DNA of 64,000 nt. It comes from Nematostella vectensis (lineage: Eukaryota > Cnidaria > Anthozoa > Actiniaria > Edwardsiidae). Positions within the stretch are counted from its first letter, which is position 1; every line of letters begins with the position of its first letter. The position numbers were made by a program, and so were the translations under genes. Below, piece after piece: positions 1 to 11,640 of this stretch. The stretch covers positions 2,294,001-2,358,000 of the forward strand of contig NC_064037.1 of the NCBI RefSeq assembly GCF_932526225.1, read 5' to 3'. Below the pieces are notes generated by a model. That model had not been told where the DNA came from, ran no database searches, and saw only the letters and a program-made list of their open reading frames with translations.

Positions 1-979
1 CAGGTGATCAATCAAACGTATCTACTTGAAAGTTTCAAAGGCTTTCATGTAAAACTAAACTAAAACCATACTTTACTCATTTTCAGCCGAAACCAGAGCC
101 ATCCCCAAACGAGGTCTAGGAGACGTGTCTAAACTAGAGAATACAAAAAACAAAGAGAAACGTGCCAAATTTGTGCATTTATCTACTTAGATTTTCTACC
201 TCTGCCTTCTAACCTATGTGGTTTTACTAAAAGCTTGTGTTCCTCGTCACAGGCCTATTGCCAGGATTTTGGGCGGGGGAATTTGTTTACCCATTTAGCG
301 GACCATTTTCTCTAAGGTAGCTCGTATTAGCTCGCAGTCGTACTTAATTTTCCTTCATTAGGTAGGTCGGACCTTCCAGTGGGGGGGGGGGGGGGGGGTT
401 CTTTCGAACCGCCCCCCCCCCCCCCCTGTCTAGGGGCCTATCCTTAGTTTCAATATGAACATTCTTATTATGATGATATTTTTAATTTTAAGCGCTAGAC
501 TGTGTACAGGTACAGCTTTGAAGTGTTTCTTGTACATTTGATTTGGATTTTTTTAACTAGAACTAAAAAACAACTTTCATTAGATTTTATTGTATTTTTA
601 TTGACTTATTACTCAAACCCTTGATAACTTGAACTCCCGCTAACAGTGATTTCTGTGATTTACCGTAGGCTCTTATCGATATTGTTATGAAGTCCTTCTC
701 TCATACACTATTCCATCGCCCTTATTTTAGACAAGCGACTGACGCTATTCTTTTACAAGGGGGGGGGGGGGTACGCAGTTCTGCATTGGATTAGTTATTC
801 GTGCTGTTTTTTAAGCTTTTTATATTTCTAGTTGTGATATTTCCGTTTACAATATGTGCGTGTTAACGATTTGGGGCGGTTAAACTCTGCTTTGACCGTT
901 CTATTTTCTGTTTACCTATTTCCCAACTTCCGTCTCTTTTTAACGCGTCGTCGTAGATTGATAGATTGATAAACTACAA
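1..979. other. No gene recognised; homopolymer tracts
   Basis: No convincing coding region is seen. The stretch is AT-rich with G or C homopolymers near 381, 408 and 761. At 85-113 a short segment preceded by a pyrimidine-rich AG could be read as a terminal exon of a gene lying to the left, but it encodes only about ten residues and cannot be supported. Confidence 0.5.
380..426. repeat. Poly-G / poly-C inverted pair
   Basis: A run of about 18 G is followed by a spacer of about 12 bases and then a run of C of similar length. The two runs can pair as a nearly pure G-C hairpin, and the G run alone could form a quadruplex. Run lengths in such tracts are prone to sequencing and assembly error. 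Confidence 0.7.
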
Positions 980-981
980 TT

Positions 982-1240
982 TTCAAGACAAACGGAACTT
1001 ATTTCGATAACCCACAATTTGCAAAACAAGCGAAAGATTATTCCGATAACCTGCAATTTAAAAAACAAACGGAACTTATTTCGATAACCCGCAATTTGCC
1101 AAACAAGCGAAAAATTATTTCGATAACTTGGAATTTGCAAAACAAACAGAACTTATTTCGATGACCTACAATTTACAAAACAAACGGCATGTATTTTGAT
1201 AACCAACAATTTGCAAAACAAACGGAATATATTTCGATCG
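982..1240. repeat. 38-39 bp minisatellite, about 7 copies
   Basis: The units share the core TTATTTCGATAACC followed by CAATTTGCAAAACAA. The distance between the first and third well-matched units is 77 bp, giving a period of 38 to 39 bp. Units differ by several substitutions, so the array is old. The short minus-strand reading frame over it is a by-product of the repeat. Confidence 0.85.
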
Positions 1241-1392
1241 CTATATAGAAGCTAGTGTTATAGCTAGCATGTTTCCCTAAAACAATTCACGGGGCGCCCA
1301 GACAAAAGGCTAGAGCGCCTGTTGTTATGACTGCGTGTCGCAGTTTATAAAAATCACATCCAAGAGTACATTAAACAATGCTCTCTGTACAT

Positions 1393-2460
1393 CTACCTCG
1401 TCAGAAGGAGCCTACTCATGGGTAAAACATTGGTCCCATCGCTCTCGCTACGCTTCCTTTTCTTCAGAACACATCTAAAGATCCTTTTGTAGGCTTTCAG
1501 GTACAGGAGGTCCATCTTGCCGTAGACTATCGGATTGAGGGCATTCGGCACCCATGTCAGTAGGTGGGCGTATTTAAACAACAGGAACCCGTAGCTTAGG
1601 GTAGCCATCACGTCGAAATTCATTAACAAGTAGAGCACCTGGTACGGTAGGTAGCAAAGCGCAAACAGGACCATTATCAGAAAGGCCATGCGAATAAATT
1701 TTTTCTCGATGTCTGTCTTGGCTCCACCGTGCAGGCTTGTTGAATGTTCGTCACGAAACTTTCCCGCGCTGTGCAGTTTAAGGACTAGGCTTGTGTACAT
1801 AATGCTCATGATTAGAATCGGGAGAGTGTAGTTTACGACCATTAGGAAAAGGGAATACATATAGGCATATTTGTGCGCGGGAAACGCTTCTATGCACACG
1901 TTCAATGTCTGACCGTTCGGTAGATAAAGAAGCTTCATTCTGTGCGCGCCAAAGGAGGGAAGAGCGCAGAGGACAGCAGTGAGCCAGATTAGAGCGATAA
2001 TAAGCCTTTTCTTTGTTCCCTTGGGTTTCCCTTTAAACGGGCTCATGACAGAGACACAGCGGTCAACGGAAATAGCAGTGTGGACATTGGTAGTGACCAT
2101 TCCACAAACCACTTGGGTAGGATTTAGAAAGTGACACAGAGCCTTGCCAAAGATCCACCGGGAGTGTAAGTGTTCTGTTACGAGCGTGAATGGAAGACTG
2201 AGCGCACTGATGAAATCCCCCACTGCCAGGCACGTTATCAGGGAGTAGCTGAACGTACGAAGTCGAGCGTTCCTCCATGGAGCAAGAAACACGCACGCGT
2301 TGCCGACAATGGCTGTGACGAACAGGATTCCGAATAACGTGAGTCGGATCACTGTTAGAGGGTAGGGCTCTAGGATCATGGTGAAGCCCGCGCTGTGGGA
2401 TAAACTTGAATTTAAACTTGTGTTTTCTTCAATGCTTTTGTTTGCCTTGGAGTCATTCAT
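1393..2460 (-). CDS. Rhodopsin-family G-protein-coupled receptor (orphan), intronless
   Basis: Predicted 355-aa seven-transmembrane receptor of the plasma membrane, class A. The start is set at 2460, not at an upstream in-frame ATG (2607), because the paralogue at 18667 begins at the matching place and a TATA-like box lies at 2527-2532, inside the longer frame. The N-terminus has several Asn-x-Ser/Thr sites. TM1 carries the GN motif (IVGNACVF). The TM3 base has DRC at residues 133-135 instead of DRY. TM6 has CYLPYQ where CWxP is usual, and TM7 has NPIVYG. Cysteines at the top of TM3 and in the second extracellular loop (NVCIE) can form the usual disulfide. The third loop is short and the tail basic. 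The style resembles peptide receptors, but the ligand cannot be inferred. Single-exon structure and a divergent paralogue fit a lineage-expanded receptor family. Confidence 0.93.
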   Translation of the reverse strand: MNDSKANKSIEENTSLNSSLSHSAGFTMILEPYPLTVIRLTLFGILFVTAIVGNACVFLAPWRNARLRTFSYSLITCLAVGDFISALSLPFTLVTEHLHSRWIFGKALCHFLNPTQVVCGMVTTNVHTAISVDRCVSVMSPFKGKPKGTKKRLIIALIWLTAVLCALPSFGAHRMKLLYLPNGQTLNVCIEAFPAHKYAYMYSLFLMVVNYTLPILIMSIMYTSLVLKLHSAGKFRDEHSTSLHGGAKTDIEKKFIRMAFLIMVLFALCYLPYQVLYLLMNFDVMATLSYGFLLFKYAHLLTWVPNALNPIVYGKMDLLYLKAYKRIFRCVLKKRKRSESDGTNVLPMSRLLLTR

Positions 2461-2523
2461 GGCTGTTTGACCGGTGAGGCAAGACGATAAGTGGAAATGG
2501 CACAACACCGTCGGCGGTTGAGA

Positions 2524-2534
2524 ACTTATATAGC
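2524..2534 (-). promoter_or_regulatory. TATA-like box of the 1393-2460 receptor gene
   Basis: On the minus strand the sequence reads CTATATAAG, about 65 to 70 bases upstream of the chosen ATG. This spacing allows a short 5' leader. It also argues that the reading frame upstream of it is not translated. Confidence 0.5.
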
Positions 2535-4430
2535 CGTGTCTGTATCGGCCCTTGGTTACACCTGAAGTGCTTGCTCGTCTCGACGTCAGGTTTTTATGGC
2601 GCTCCACTTGCGAACATACCTCCTACCTTATCTCCTTGTATTGTTACCGACCTCAATTATGCGAAACAACTGGGGCCTTTTGAATTTTATGTTTTGTTCT
2701 GTGCTGAGACTTATTTCCTTTACTCTAAATATAATCAGATGATTTATAACAAATGTCAACACAAGAGGGAGCTGAGATATTAATATACAGATATGCCACA
2801 ATTCTATGCTACGTTATTTTACTGCGGAAAATACAATGAATTACATCAAATAAGTGATCTTTTGAAGTAGCATCAATATTTTGTTACTGGATGAGCGAGG
2901 CGGCAAAATGCATTTCTATTTTTGTTATCACCAACAATCTATCTATAAATGATGCTATTAAATTGTTTTCCCTAGACCAAAGAGACTCTGTGTGTATTTT
3001 TCTCATTCTTTTCTATGAACTGATTGATATTATTTTTTGCCAATTTGAATTTTCTATTGCAATAGTGTTTTTTTTTTACCGGCGCTTAGATTAGATACAA
3101 ATAGATATTACGGAACCGCCGACTTTGTCAATAAAGGCAATCATAGACTAATACCAGTTTTTGTGTATTATAGATTTTTCACAATTGCAGCTATTTCCCA
3201 ATCCAACTTTAATTTAATTTCCAATTTTCGCTGAAATGATGACAATGTGTGAAAAAAAAATTGAACATACAATGCAAAGAAATATTGCCAATTATGCTCG
3301 TATGTTTGGCACAAATAATGCGCTTTTGGTAAACTTCCCGCAACCTTATGCCACGCTCGAAGTCCTCGGCCACCACATTGTATTGATCGTGACAGCGCTG
3401 CTCGCGGGTGTGCATATTAGTATGAATAGGAACCCTACAGGACAGAGTTGCGATCATATATCACAAACGCAGTCTGTGCACTAGGTATCTAGACCTACGG
3501 GAAGAGTTATAGTTACTACAAGATGACAAAAATGTAGGATAATTCACGAAAGATGCAAACAATAAAAATAACGCCCAAATAAAGAACTTATCTAACAACC
3601 CAGACGCGATGTGTCTAGTGTCGTTAACGAGGGCTATTAAAAGTGAATCATAAGTTGTACGTGGAAGCAGTTTGCTGTGCGCGCTGAGTGGACGCCAGTC
3701 AAGCGTAGGATTACATTTAGTGTTTAGCTTGCTGCGTGAAGCGTTGGCAGGCCTGGAGGCTGGGTTTGTTGTTGGTGGGTCCCTCATTAAAGCCGCATTA
3801 TCACCAGTTTACCTCCGGTCGATTACGGTACAATCTCCGATGAATTTTAACGGAAAACGCGAAAAATATTTTATCCCGAGGCTTTATGCGAGCAACATCG
3901 AGCGCCGTGCTTGTTTGCTGAAGTGATGTAATCGACACATTAATATGGATGGATTTTTCCGGCCACGTTCGAGTGACATTTTATTATTGAATAATTAAAA
4001 ATCGATCAAGGTAATTTTATTCCGTCACTTCGGCAAAGGTGGGGACGAGAAACCGCCACCACCTCTGCAAAAATGACTTACAATAGAGAAATAACCAGGC
4101 ATGAAGACAGGCTGATGGGGAGGCGGAGGGAAATTGCTTTCGGGATGGCTACTCTGCACGTCTGTATCGTTCGTTTTCTCTGGGGAGAAGGCAGCACCCC
4201 GGGTTCACAAGGGTTCTTTTAGTGGCCAAACCACGTGCCTCTTGTGAAAATGATATCCGGATATTCCCCGTCGCCATCAACCTGTCAACCTTATCTAGTG
4301 AAAACTATAATTAAACCTTACTCGGGATAAATTCCATTATCCTGTGGGACAATGTTTGTTTTTAAAATTGGGAAAGCAGTGTGTCTCTATTGGTTTCTTT
4401 GAGGATGTGATTGATGATTTAGAGCGGATG
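2535..4430. other. Intergenic, no gene recognised
   Basis: AT-rich sequence with only short reading frames and no recognisable protein similarity. A segment at about 3780-3930 has a more even composition and looks like part of a dispersed repeat, but no second copy is present in this window to prove it. Confidence 0.5.
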
Positions 4431-4433
4431 ACT

Positions 4434-4720
4434 GGGAAATGAAACCAACTCGATTATGTCTACCACACCACAACCCGCCTCCTTTCCTAGACTCATTCCA
4501 GACCATCAGCCCTCGTTGCCCCTTTGCATCCTTGTTGCCTCCACCATTTCCTATCCTCTTTTCACCTATTCTCCTACCACAATAAATGCCTGTTATTCTT
4601 TATTATTCTATAAACCACATCCTTCACCTCCACCTTTGAGTTTGTTCCCTGCCTATCCCAACCCAACCTACTACTTTACTCATGCTGGGACATGAAACCA
4701 ACTAAATTATGTCCGCCTAA
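4434..4720. repeat. Direct repeat pair about 252 bp apart
   Basis: The sequence GAAATGAAACCAACTCGATT at about 4437 recurs as GACATGAAACCAACTAAATT at about 4689, each followed by ATGTC. The interval is C-rich on the plus strand. This may be an old tandem duplication or the ends of a short element. Confidence 0.5.
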
Positions 4721-5825
4721 GGAACCATCTCTAAGAACGCACAAATAACAGGTAAGACTCTGTCCAGTTATTTTATCAAATTCAGGTATTTCCTAAGGCA
4801 ATTTCACGAGGTTTATTGGTACTTACAGGTGTAGCAGCTACTCACAATCGCTGCCACCTTGGATGGACGAGTGGGGGCATGGTCGAGGCCCAATTATCTA
4901 GATGCTAAAATTTGCTATTAATTGGACCCCTTTGACAATTATTTGCTCAAAATCAATAGAAAAACACTTGTTTAACAAAGTAAAACCTGAAATAATAGAC
5001 TTTATAAAAGAGTATGGCTAATAAAAACAAAAACATAAATTACACCACAGGGAGCCCAAATCGTCATTTTGACAAAACTTGAATACCGCCTTAAAGAATG
5101 AAGCTGGCGATATTTTTTGGGCACCCCTTCTAATATCATTTTATAGGGTAAAAGCTCTTTGTGTGCCAAATTTCATGCTTTTATCACTCTTGTCACGATC
5201 AAATCGTTAAGCCACCTGACTAGCTAAACCATTAAGTAGTTTGCATTGCTATTCGCGGGGACAAGACGGAAAAACCCTGAACATGCGTACTTCGAAGAGA
5301 TGGAGAAAGAAGATACAATATCTTACAATGGCCATCAGTTCCTTGCATTCCGGACTGATTTTCCCTTTTCAAAACACAAAAAATGAGTGGCCGAAATGCA
5401 CGTACCCTGATTTTGGCTTTTTAAGTTTTTTTTCTTGATCATCCTTGCGCTATGTATGGACTTAGGGACGAAAACCTCAAATTTCAATGATACTTTACAA
5501 AAAGTCGCATCAATTTAAAAAAAGTCGCATTTTATATTCTGTTTGATATTACTCACTAAGTAATTTGGGGCACTTTTCGCCTTATTTGATGTGAAATGAG
5601 CCTATTGGAAACGTCAAGTCGTGTTTTTCCGTCATGTCAGTCGCGGGTATTATTTAGATGAAAGCATAAATCACGATAAAGCTAACATCTATGTTTTGAA
5701 TAAATCTTGATTGAATTCTAAACGTTCTAAGCAATGGGTAGTTTGTTTTGCGAGCCCCGGGTATCGTTCAGATGAAATGTACAGCAGGTAAAGGGTGAAG
5801 CTGTCATGACCAGTAGTGCTATTGA
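4721..5825. other. Intergenic, no gene recognised
   Basis: AT-rich with scattered stop codons in all frames. No exon with a matching domain, tRNA or mobile element is seen. Confidence 0.5.
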
Positions 5826-5827
5826 AT

Positions 5828-6250
<423 letters not shown>

Positions 6251-6399
6251 TTTTATTCATGGCACCTTATAAAACATTTACATCGGCGTAAATCCACAAA
6301 TAATATGTTTTTCTTACTTTGCCCTCTGCATTTTTTTCTTGTTTCGAATGATTAGGTGACGTCACCGTACGTAATCATCAAGCTTCACATTTTACATTT

Positions 6400-9300
6400 A
6401 GCTGTCATTACTAGTAGTAAGGTAGAGGGTGTAGCTGTCATTACTAGTAGTGTGGTAGAGGGTGTAGCTGCCATTACTAGTAGTGTGGTAGAGGGTGTAG
6501 CTGTCATAACTAGTAGTGGGGTAGAGGGTGTTACTAGTAGTGCGGTAGAGGGTGTAGCTGTCATTACTAGTAGTGCATTAGAGGATGTAGCTGTCATTAC
6601 TAGTAGTGGGGTAGAGGGTGTATCTGTCATTACTAGTAGTAAGGTAGAGGGTGTAGCTGTCGTTACTAGTAGTGCATTAGAGGGTGTAGCTGTCATTACT
6701 AGTAGTGCGGTAGAGGGTGTAGCTGTCATTACTAGTAGTGCGGTAGAGGGTGTAGCTGTCATTACTAGTAGTGCATTAGAGGGTGTAGCTGTCATTACTA
6801 GTAGTGGGGTAGAGGGTGTAGCTGTCATTACTAGTAGTAAGGTAGAGGGTGTAGCTGTCATCACTAGTAGTGGGGTAGAGAGTGTAGCTGTCATCACTAG
6901 TAGTGCGGTAGAGGGTGTAGCTGTCATTACTAGTAGTAAGGTAGAGGGTGTAGCTGTCATTACTAGTAGTAAGGTAGAGAGTGTAGCTGTCATCACTAGT
7001 AGTGCGGTAGAGGGTGTAGCTGTCATTACTAGTAGTGCGGCAGAGGGTGTAGCTGTCATTACTAGTAGTGGGGTAGAGGGTGTAGCTGTCATTACTAGTA
7101 GTAAGGTAGAGGGTGTAGCTGTCATTACTAGTAGTGGGGTAGAGGGTGTAGCTGTCATTACTAGTAGTGCATTAGAGGGTGTAGCTGTCGTTACTAGTAG
7201 TGGGGTAGAGCGTGTAGCTGTCATTACTAGTAGTGGGGTAGAGGGTGTATCTGTCATTACTAGTAGTGGGGTAGAGGGTGTAGCTGTCATTACTAGAAGT
7301 GGGGTAGAGGGTGTAGCTGTCATTACTAGTAGTGGGGTAGAGGGTGTAGCTGTCATTACTAGTAGTGCGGTAGAGGGTGTAGCTGTCATTACTAGTAGTG
7401 CATTAGAGGGTGTAGCTGTCGTTACTAGTAGTGGGGTAGAGCGTGTAGCTGTCATTACTAGTAGTGCATTAGAGGGTGTAGCTGTCATTACTAGTAGAGT
7501 GGTAGAGGGTGTAGCTGTCATTACTAGTAGTGGGGTAGAGGGTGTAGCTGTCATTACTAGTAGTCCGGTAGAGGGTGTAGCTGTCATTACTAGTAGTAAG
7601 GTAGAGGGTGTAGCTTTCATTACTAGTAGTGCGGTAAAGGGTGTAGCTGTCATTACTAGTAGTGCGGTAGAGGGTGTAGCTGTCATTACTAGTAGTGTGG
7701 TAAAGGGTGTAGCTGTCATTACTAGTAGTAAGGTAGAGGGTGTAGCTGTCATTACTAGTAGTAAGGTAGAGGGTGTAGCTGTCATTACTAGTAGTAAGGT
7801 AGAGGGTGTAGCTTTCATTACTAGTAGTGCGGTAAAGGGTGTAGCTGTCATTACTAGTAGTAAGGTAGAGGGTGTAGCTGTCATTACTAGTAGTAAGGTA
7901 GAGGGTGTAGCTGTCATTACTAGTAGTGCGGCAGAGGGTGTAGCTGTCATTACTAGTAGTGGGGTAGAGGGTGTAGCTGTCATTACTAGTAGTAAGGTAG
8001 AGGGTGTAGCTGTCATTACTAGTAGTGGGGTAGAGGGTGTAGCTGTCATTACTAGTAGTGCATTAGAGGGTGTAGCTGTCGTTACTAGTAGTGGGGTAGA
8101 GCGTGTAGCTGTCATTACTAGTAGTGGGGTAGAGGGTGTATCTGTCATTACTAGTAGTGGGGTAGAGGGTGTAGCTGTCATTACTAGTAGTGGGGTAGAG
8201 GGTGTAGCTGTCATTACTAGTAGTGGGGTAGAGGGTGTAGCTGTCATTACTAGTAGTGCGGTAGAGGGTGTAGCTGTCATTACTAGTAGTGCATTAGAGG
8301 GTGTAGCTGTCGTTACTAGTAGTGGGGTAGAGCGTGTAGCTGTCATTACTAGTAGTGCATTAGAGGGTGTAGCTGTCATTACTAGTAGAGTGGTAGAGGG
8401 TGTAGCTGTCATTACTAGTAGTGGGGTAGAGGGTGTAGCTGTCATTACTAGTAGTCCGGTAGAGGGTGTAGCTGTCATTACTAGTAGTAAGGTAGAGGGT
8501 GTAGCTTTCATTACTAGTAGTGCGGTAAAGGGTGTAGCTGTCATTACTAGTAGTGCGGTAGAGGGTGTAGCTGTCATTACTAGTAGTAAGGTAGAGGGTG
8601 TAGCTGTCATTACTAGTAGTAAGGTAGAGGGTGTAGCTGTCATTACTAGTAGTAAGGTAGAGGGTGTAGCTGTTATTACTAGTAGTAAGGTAGAGGGTGT
8701 AGCTGTCATTACTAGTAGTGTGGTAGAGGGTGTAGCTGTCATTACTAGTAGTGTGGTAGAGGGTGTAGCTGTCATTACTAGTAGTAAGGTAGAGGGTGTA
8801 GCTGTCATTACTAGTAGTAAGGTAGAGGGTGTAGCTGTCATTACTAGTAGTGTGGTAGAGGGTGTAGCTGTCATTACTAGTAGTTGGGTAGAGGGTGTAG
8901 CTGTCATTACTAGTAGTGCATTAGAGGGTGTAGCTGTCATTACTAGTAGTTGGGTAGAGGGTGTAGCTGTCATTACTAGTAGTGCATTAGAGGGTGTAGC
9001 TGTCATTACTAGTAGTGGGGTAGAGGGTGTAGCTGTCATTACTAGTAGTAAGGTAGAGGGTGTAGCTTTCATTACTAGTAGTGCATTAGAGGGTGTAGCT
9101 GTCATTACTAGTAGTAAGGTAGAGGGTGTAGCTGTCATTACTAGTAGTAAGGTAGAGGGTGTAGCTGTTATTACTAGTAGTAAGGTAGAGGGTGTAGCTG
9201 TCATTACTAGTAGTGTGGTAGAGGGTGTAGCTGTCATTACTAGTAGTGTGGTAGAGGGTGTAGCTGTCATTACTAGTAGTAAGGTAGAGGGTGTAGCTGT

Positions 9301-10580
9301 CATTACTAGTAGTAAGGTAGAGGGTGTTGCTGTCATTACTAGTAGTGTGGTAGAGGGTGTAGCTGTCATTACTAGTAGTTGGGTAGAGGGTGTAGCTGTC
9401 ATTACTAGTAGTGCATTAGAGGGTGTAGCTGTCATTACTAGTAGTTGGGTAGAGGGTGTAGCTGTCATTACTAGTAGTGCATTAGAGGGTGTAGCTGTCA
9501 TTACTAGTAGTGGGGTAGAGGGTATAGCTGTCATTACTAGTAGTAAGGTAGAGGGTGTAGCTTTCATTACTAGTAGTGCATTAGAGGGTGTAGCTGTCAT
9601 TACTAGTAGTGGGGTAGAGGGTGTAGCTGTCATTACTAGTAGTAAGGTAGAGGGTGTAGCTGTCATTACTATTTGTACGGTAGAGGGTGTAGCTGTCATT
9701 ACCAGTAGTGGGGTAGAGGGTGTAGCTGTCATTACTAGTAGTGCGATAGAGGGTGTAGCTGTCATTACCAGTAGTAAGGTAGAGGGTGTAGCTGTCATTA
9801 CCAGTAGTGGGGTAGAGGGTGTAGCTGTCATTACTAGTAGTGCGATAGAGGGTGTAGCTGTCATTACTAGTAGTAAGGTAGAGGGTGTAGCTGTCATTAC
9901 TAGTAGTAAGGTAGAGGGTGTAGCTGTTATTACTAGTAGTAAGGTAGAGGGTGTAGCTGTCATTACTAGTAGTGTGGTAGAGGGTGTAGCTGTCATTACT
10001 AGTAGTGTGGTAGAGGGTGTAGCTGTCATTACTAGTAGTAAGGTAGAGGGTGTAGCTGTCATTACTAGTAGTAAGGTAGAAGGTGTAGCTGTCATTACTA
10101 GTAGTGTGGTAGAGGGTGTAGCTGTCATTACTAGTAGTTGGGTAGAGGGTGTAGCTGTCATTACTAGTAGTGCATTAGAGGGTGTAGCTGTCATTACTAG
10201 TAGTTGGGTAGAGGGTGTAGCTGTCATTACTAGTAGTGCATTAGAGGGTGTAGCTGTCATTACTAGTAGTGGGGTAGAGGGTGTAGCTGTCATTACTAGT
10301 AGTAAGGTAGAGGGTGTAGCTTTCATTACTAGTAGTGCATTAGAGGGTGTAGCTGTCATTACTAGTAGTGGGGTAGAGGGTGTAGCTGTCATTACTAGTA
10401 GTAAGGTAGAGGGTGTAGCTGTCATTACTATTTGTACGGTAGAGGGTGTAGCTGTCATTACCAGTAGTGGGGTAGAGGGTGTAGCTGTCATTACTAGTAG
10501 TGGGGTAGAGGGTGTAGCTGTCATTACCAGTAGTAAGGTAGAGGGTGTAGCTGTTATTACCAGTAGTGCAGTAGAAGCTC
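6400..10580. repeat. 33-bp minisatellite, about 126 copies, with higher-order repeats
   Basis: The unit contains GTAGCTGTCATTACTAGTAG followed by a variable triplet block and GTAGAGGGT. The period is exactly 33, so no unit shifts frame. One frame on each strand therefore stays open for about 1,400 codons: an 11-residue repeat (GVEGVAVITSS) on plus and TPLLVMTATPS on minus. Variant units recur as blocks. The marker GCGGCAGAG at 7037 returns at 7928, 891 bp or 27 units later. The marker TGTTATTACT occurs near 8671, 9167 and 9926, spaced 15 and 23 units. This shows segmental duplication inside the array. No signal peptide, splice context or non-repeat coding flank supports a real protein, although an expressed repeat protein cannot be excluded. 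Confidence 0.95.
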
Positions 10581-11390
10581 TGGTGCTTCCCAATGTTTTT
10601 TATGTTGATAACGCTGTTTTTAACATAGCGAAAAGGTTTGTTATAATAACAGCGTTTTAAATTGCTAATTTCTTTTATTAGGGTTTCCTATGCGCAGTGA
10701 TGAAGAAATAATTTTTTTTATTTTTTATTGCCCTCTTTTATCATTTGATGTTTTGAAAATCTTTCCTTACTTCGCATTAGAGTAATTGAATTTCTTGAAT
10801 TTAATTCGCTTGATTTTTACATAAACAAGAAGTTGCTAGTTATATGTTTAGTTTTTTTCTACACATCCACTCCCTATGCCAACTTGTAACCCTCCACCCC
10901 TAAAACACTCTTTGCCCTCCACCCTTCTCACACATCAATGAAATAACCGTCCTTAGAAAAAAAAAACAAGTTGAGGACACTCTAGCCTCGACCTGGCACG
11001 CTTAGCTCATCTCCAGCTTCTCTAGGGAGTCCATATTCCAAGTGCTACATTGGTAATGCAGCTGTTTTCATACATAAATTCAGAAGGGGAAAATATGTAC
11101 AAGTAGAGAAAAGACGTCCAAAAAGGAAAATGAATAAATAAAAATATAGGTGGGTTAGCATTGTTTTATGTGATATTGCTTTATATTAATTAACTTCATA
11201 GTATTCTTATTGCATATGTACACTCTGTTTTCATTTTGGGTATTAGATGACTCTAGTGAGCACTCTTCTCACATATCCTGTTCTTCCATCAAGTTAGACC
11301 CTCTTTCTTCTATATATAAACACCGCACGAATAGTCGCTACAAAAAGATATGGAATGACGTGACCTTGCCAAAAAATAAGTAATAATAAA
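10581..11390. other. Intergenic, no gene recognised
   Basis: AT-rich. A short palindromic motif near 10605-10655 (GATAACGCTGTT against AATAACAGCGTT) lies just beyond the minisatellite. No coding exon is seen. Confidence 0.5.
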
Positions 11391-11640
11391 AAAAACCTAG
11401 ACATTAACCAAGGATCGAACCCTGACTTCTAAATTGAAAAAAAAATAGACCATACATCCAGACGTGCGCTGAATCACCGTATGGCAGCTAAAGCTTTACG
11501 GCTTGGCTGGAGATTTCGGCCCCAACACCGCTATCTAGCGAACTGTACAACACAAAGGAACCTGAGGTACCCGCGCATTAATAGGGAGGCAATAACCAAG
11601 CCTAAGTCTTATACGGTTTTGCCACGCACAGCTCGCCATG
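11391..11640 (+). repeat. Dispersed repeat, copy A
   Basis: This stretch matches the reverse complement of about 55985-56215 over roughly 230 bp. Shared blocks include GGAGATTTCGGCC, ACACCGCTATCTAGCGAACT and TCTTATACGGTT. A tRNA-gene B-box-like core (GATCGAACC) lies near 11414, which would fit a SINE-type element, but an A box is not clear. The family cannot be named from two copies. Confidence 0.65.

Noticed and set aside
85-113. Possible terminal exon with a Pro/Glu-rich end
   Set aside because: Only about ten codons and no neighbouring exon in the window to test the phase.
2461-2607. Upstream N-terminal extension of the first GPCR
   Set aside because: It would place the start upstream of a TATA box, adds a Cys/His-rich leader without a paralogous counterpart, and the paralogue starts at the internal Met.
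6356-10660. 1,434-codon plus-strand and 1,402-codon minus-strand frames as genes
   Set aside because: Both are consequences of a 33-bp repeat without stops. No start context, signal, splice sites or conserved non-repeat domain; one array cannot be assumed to encode two proteins.
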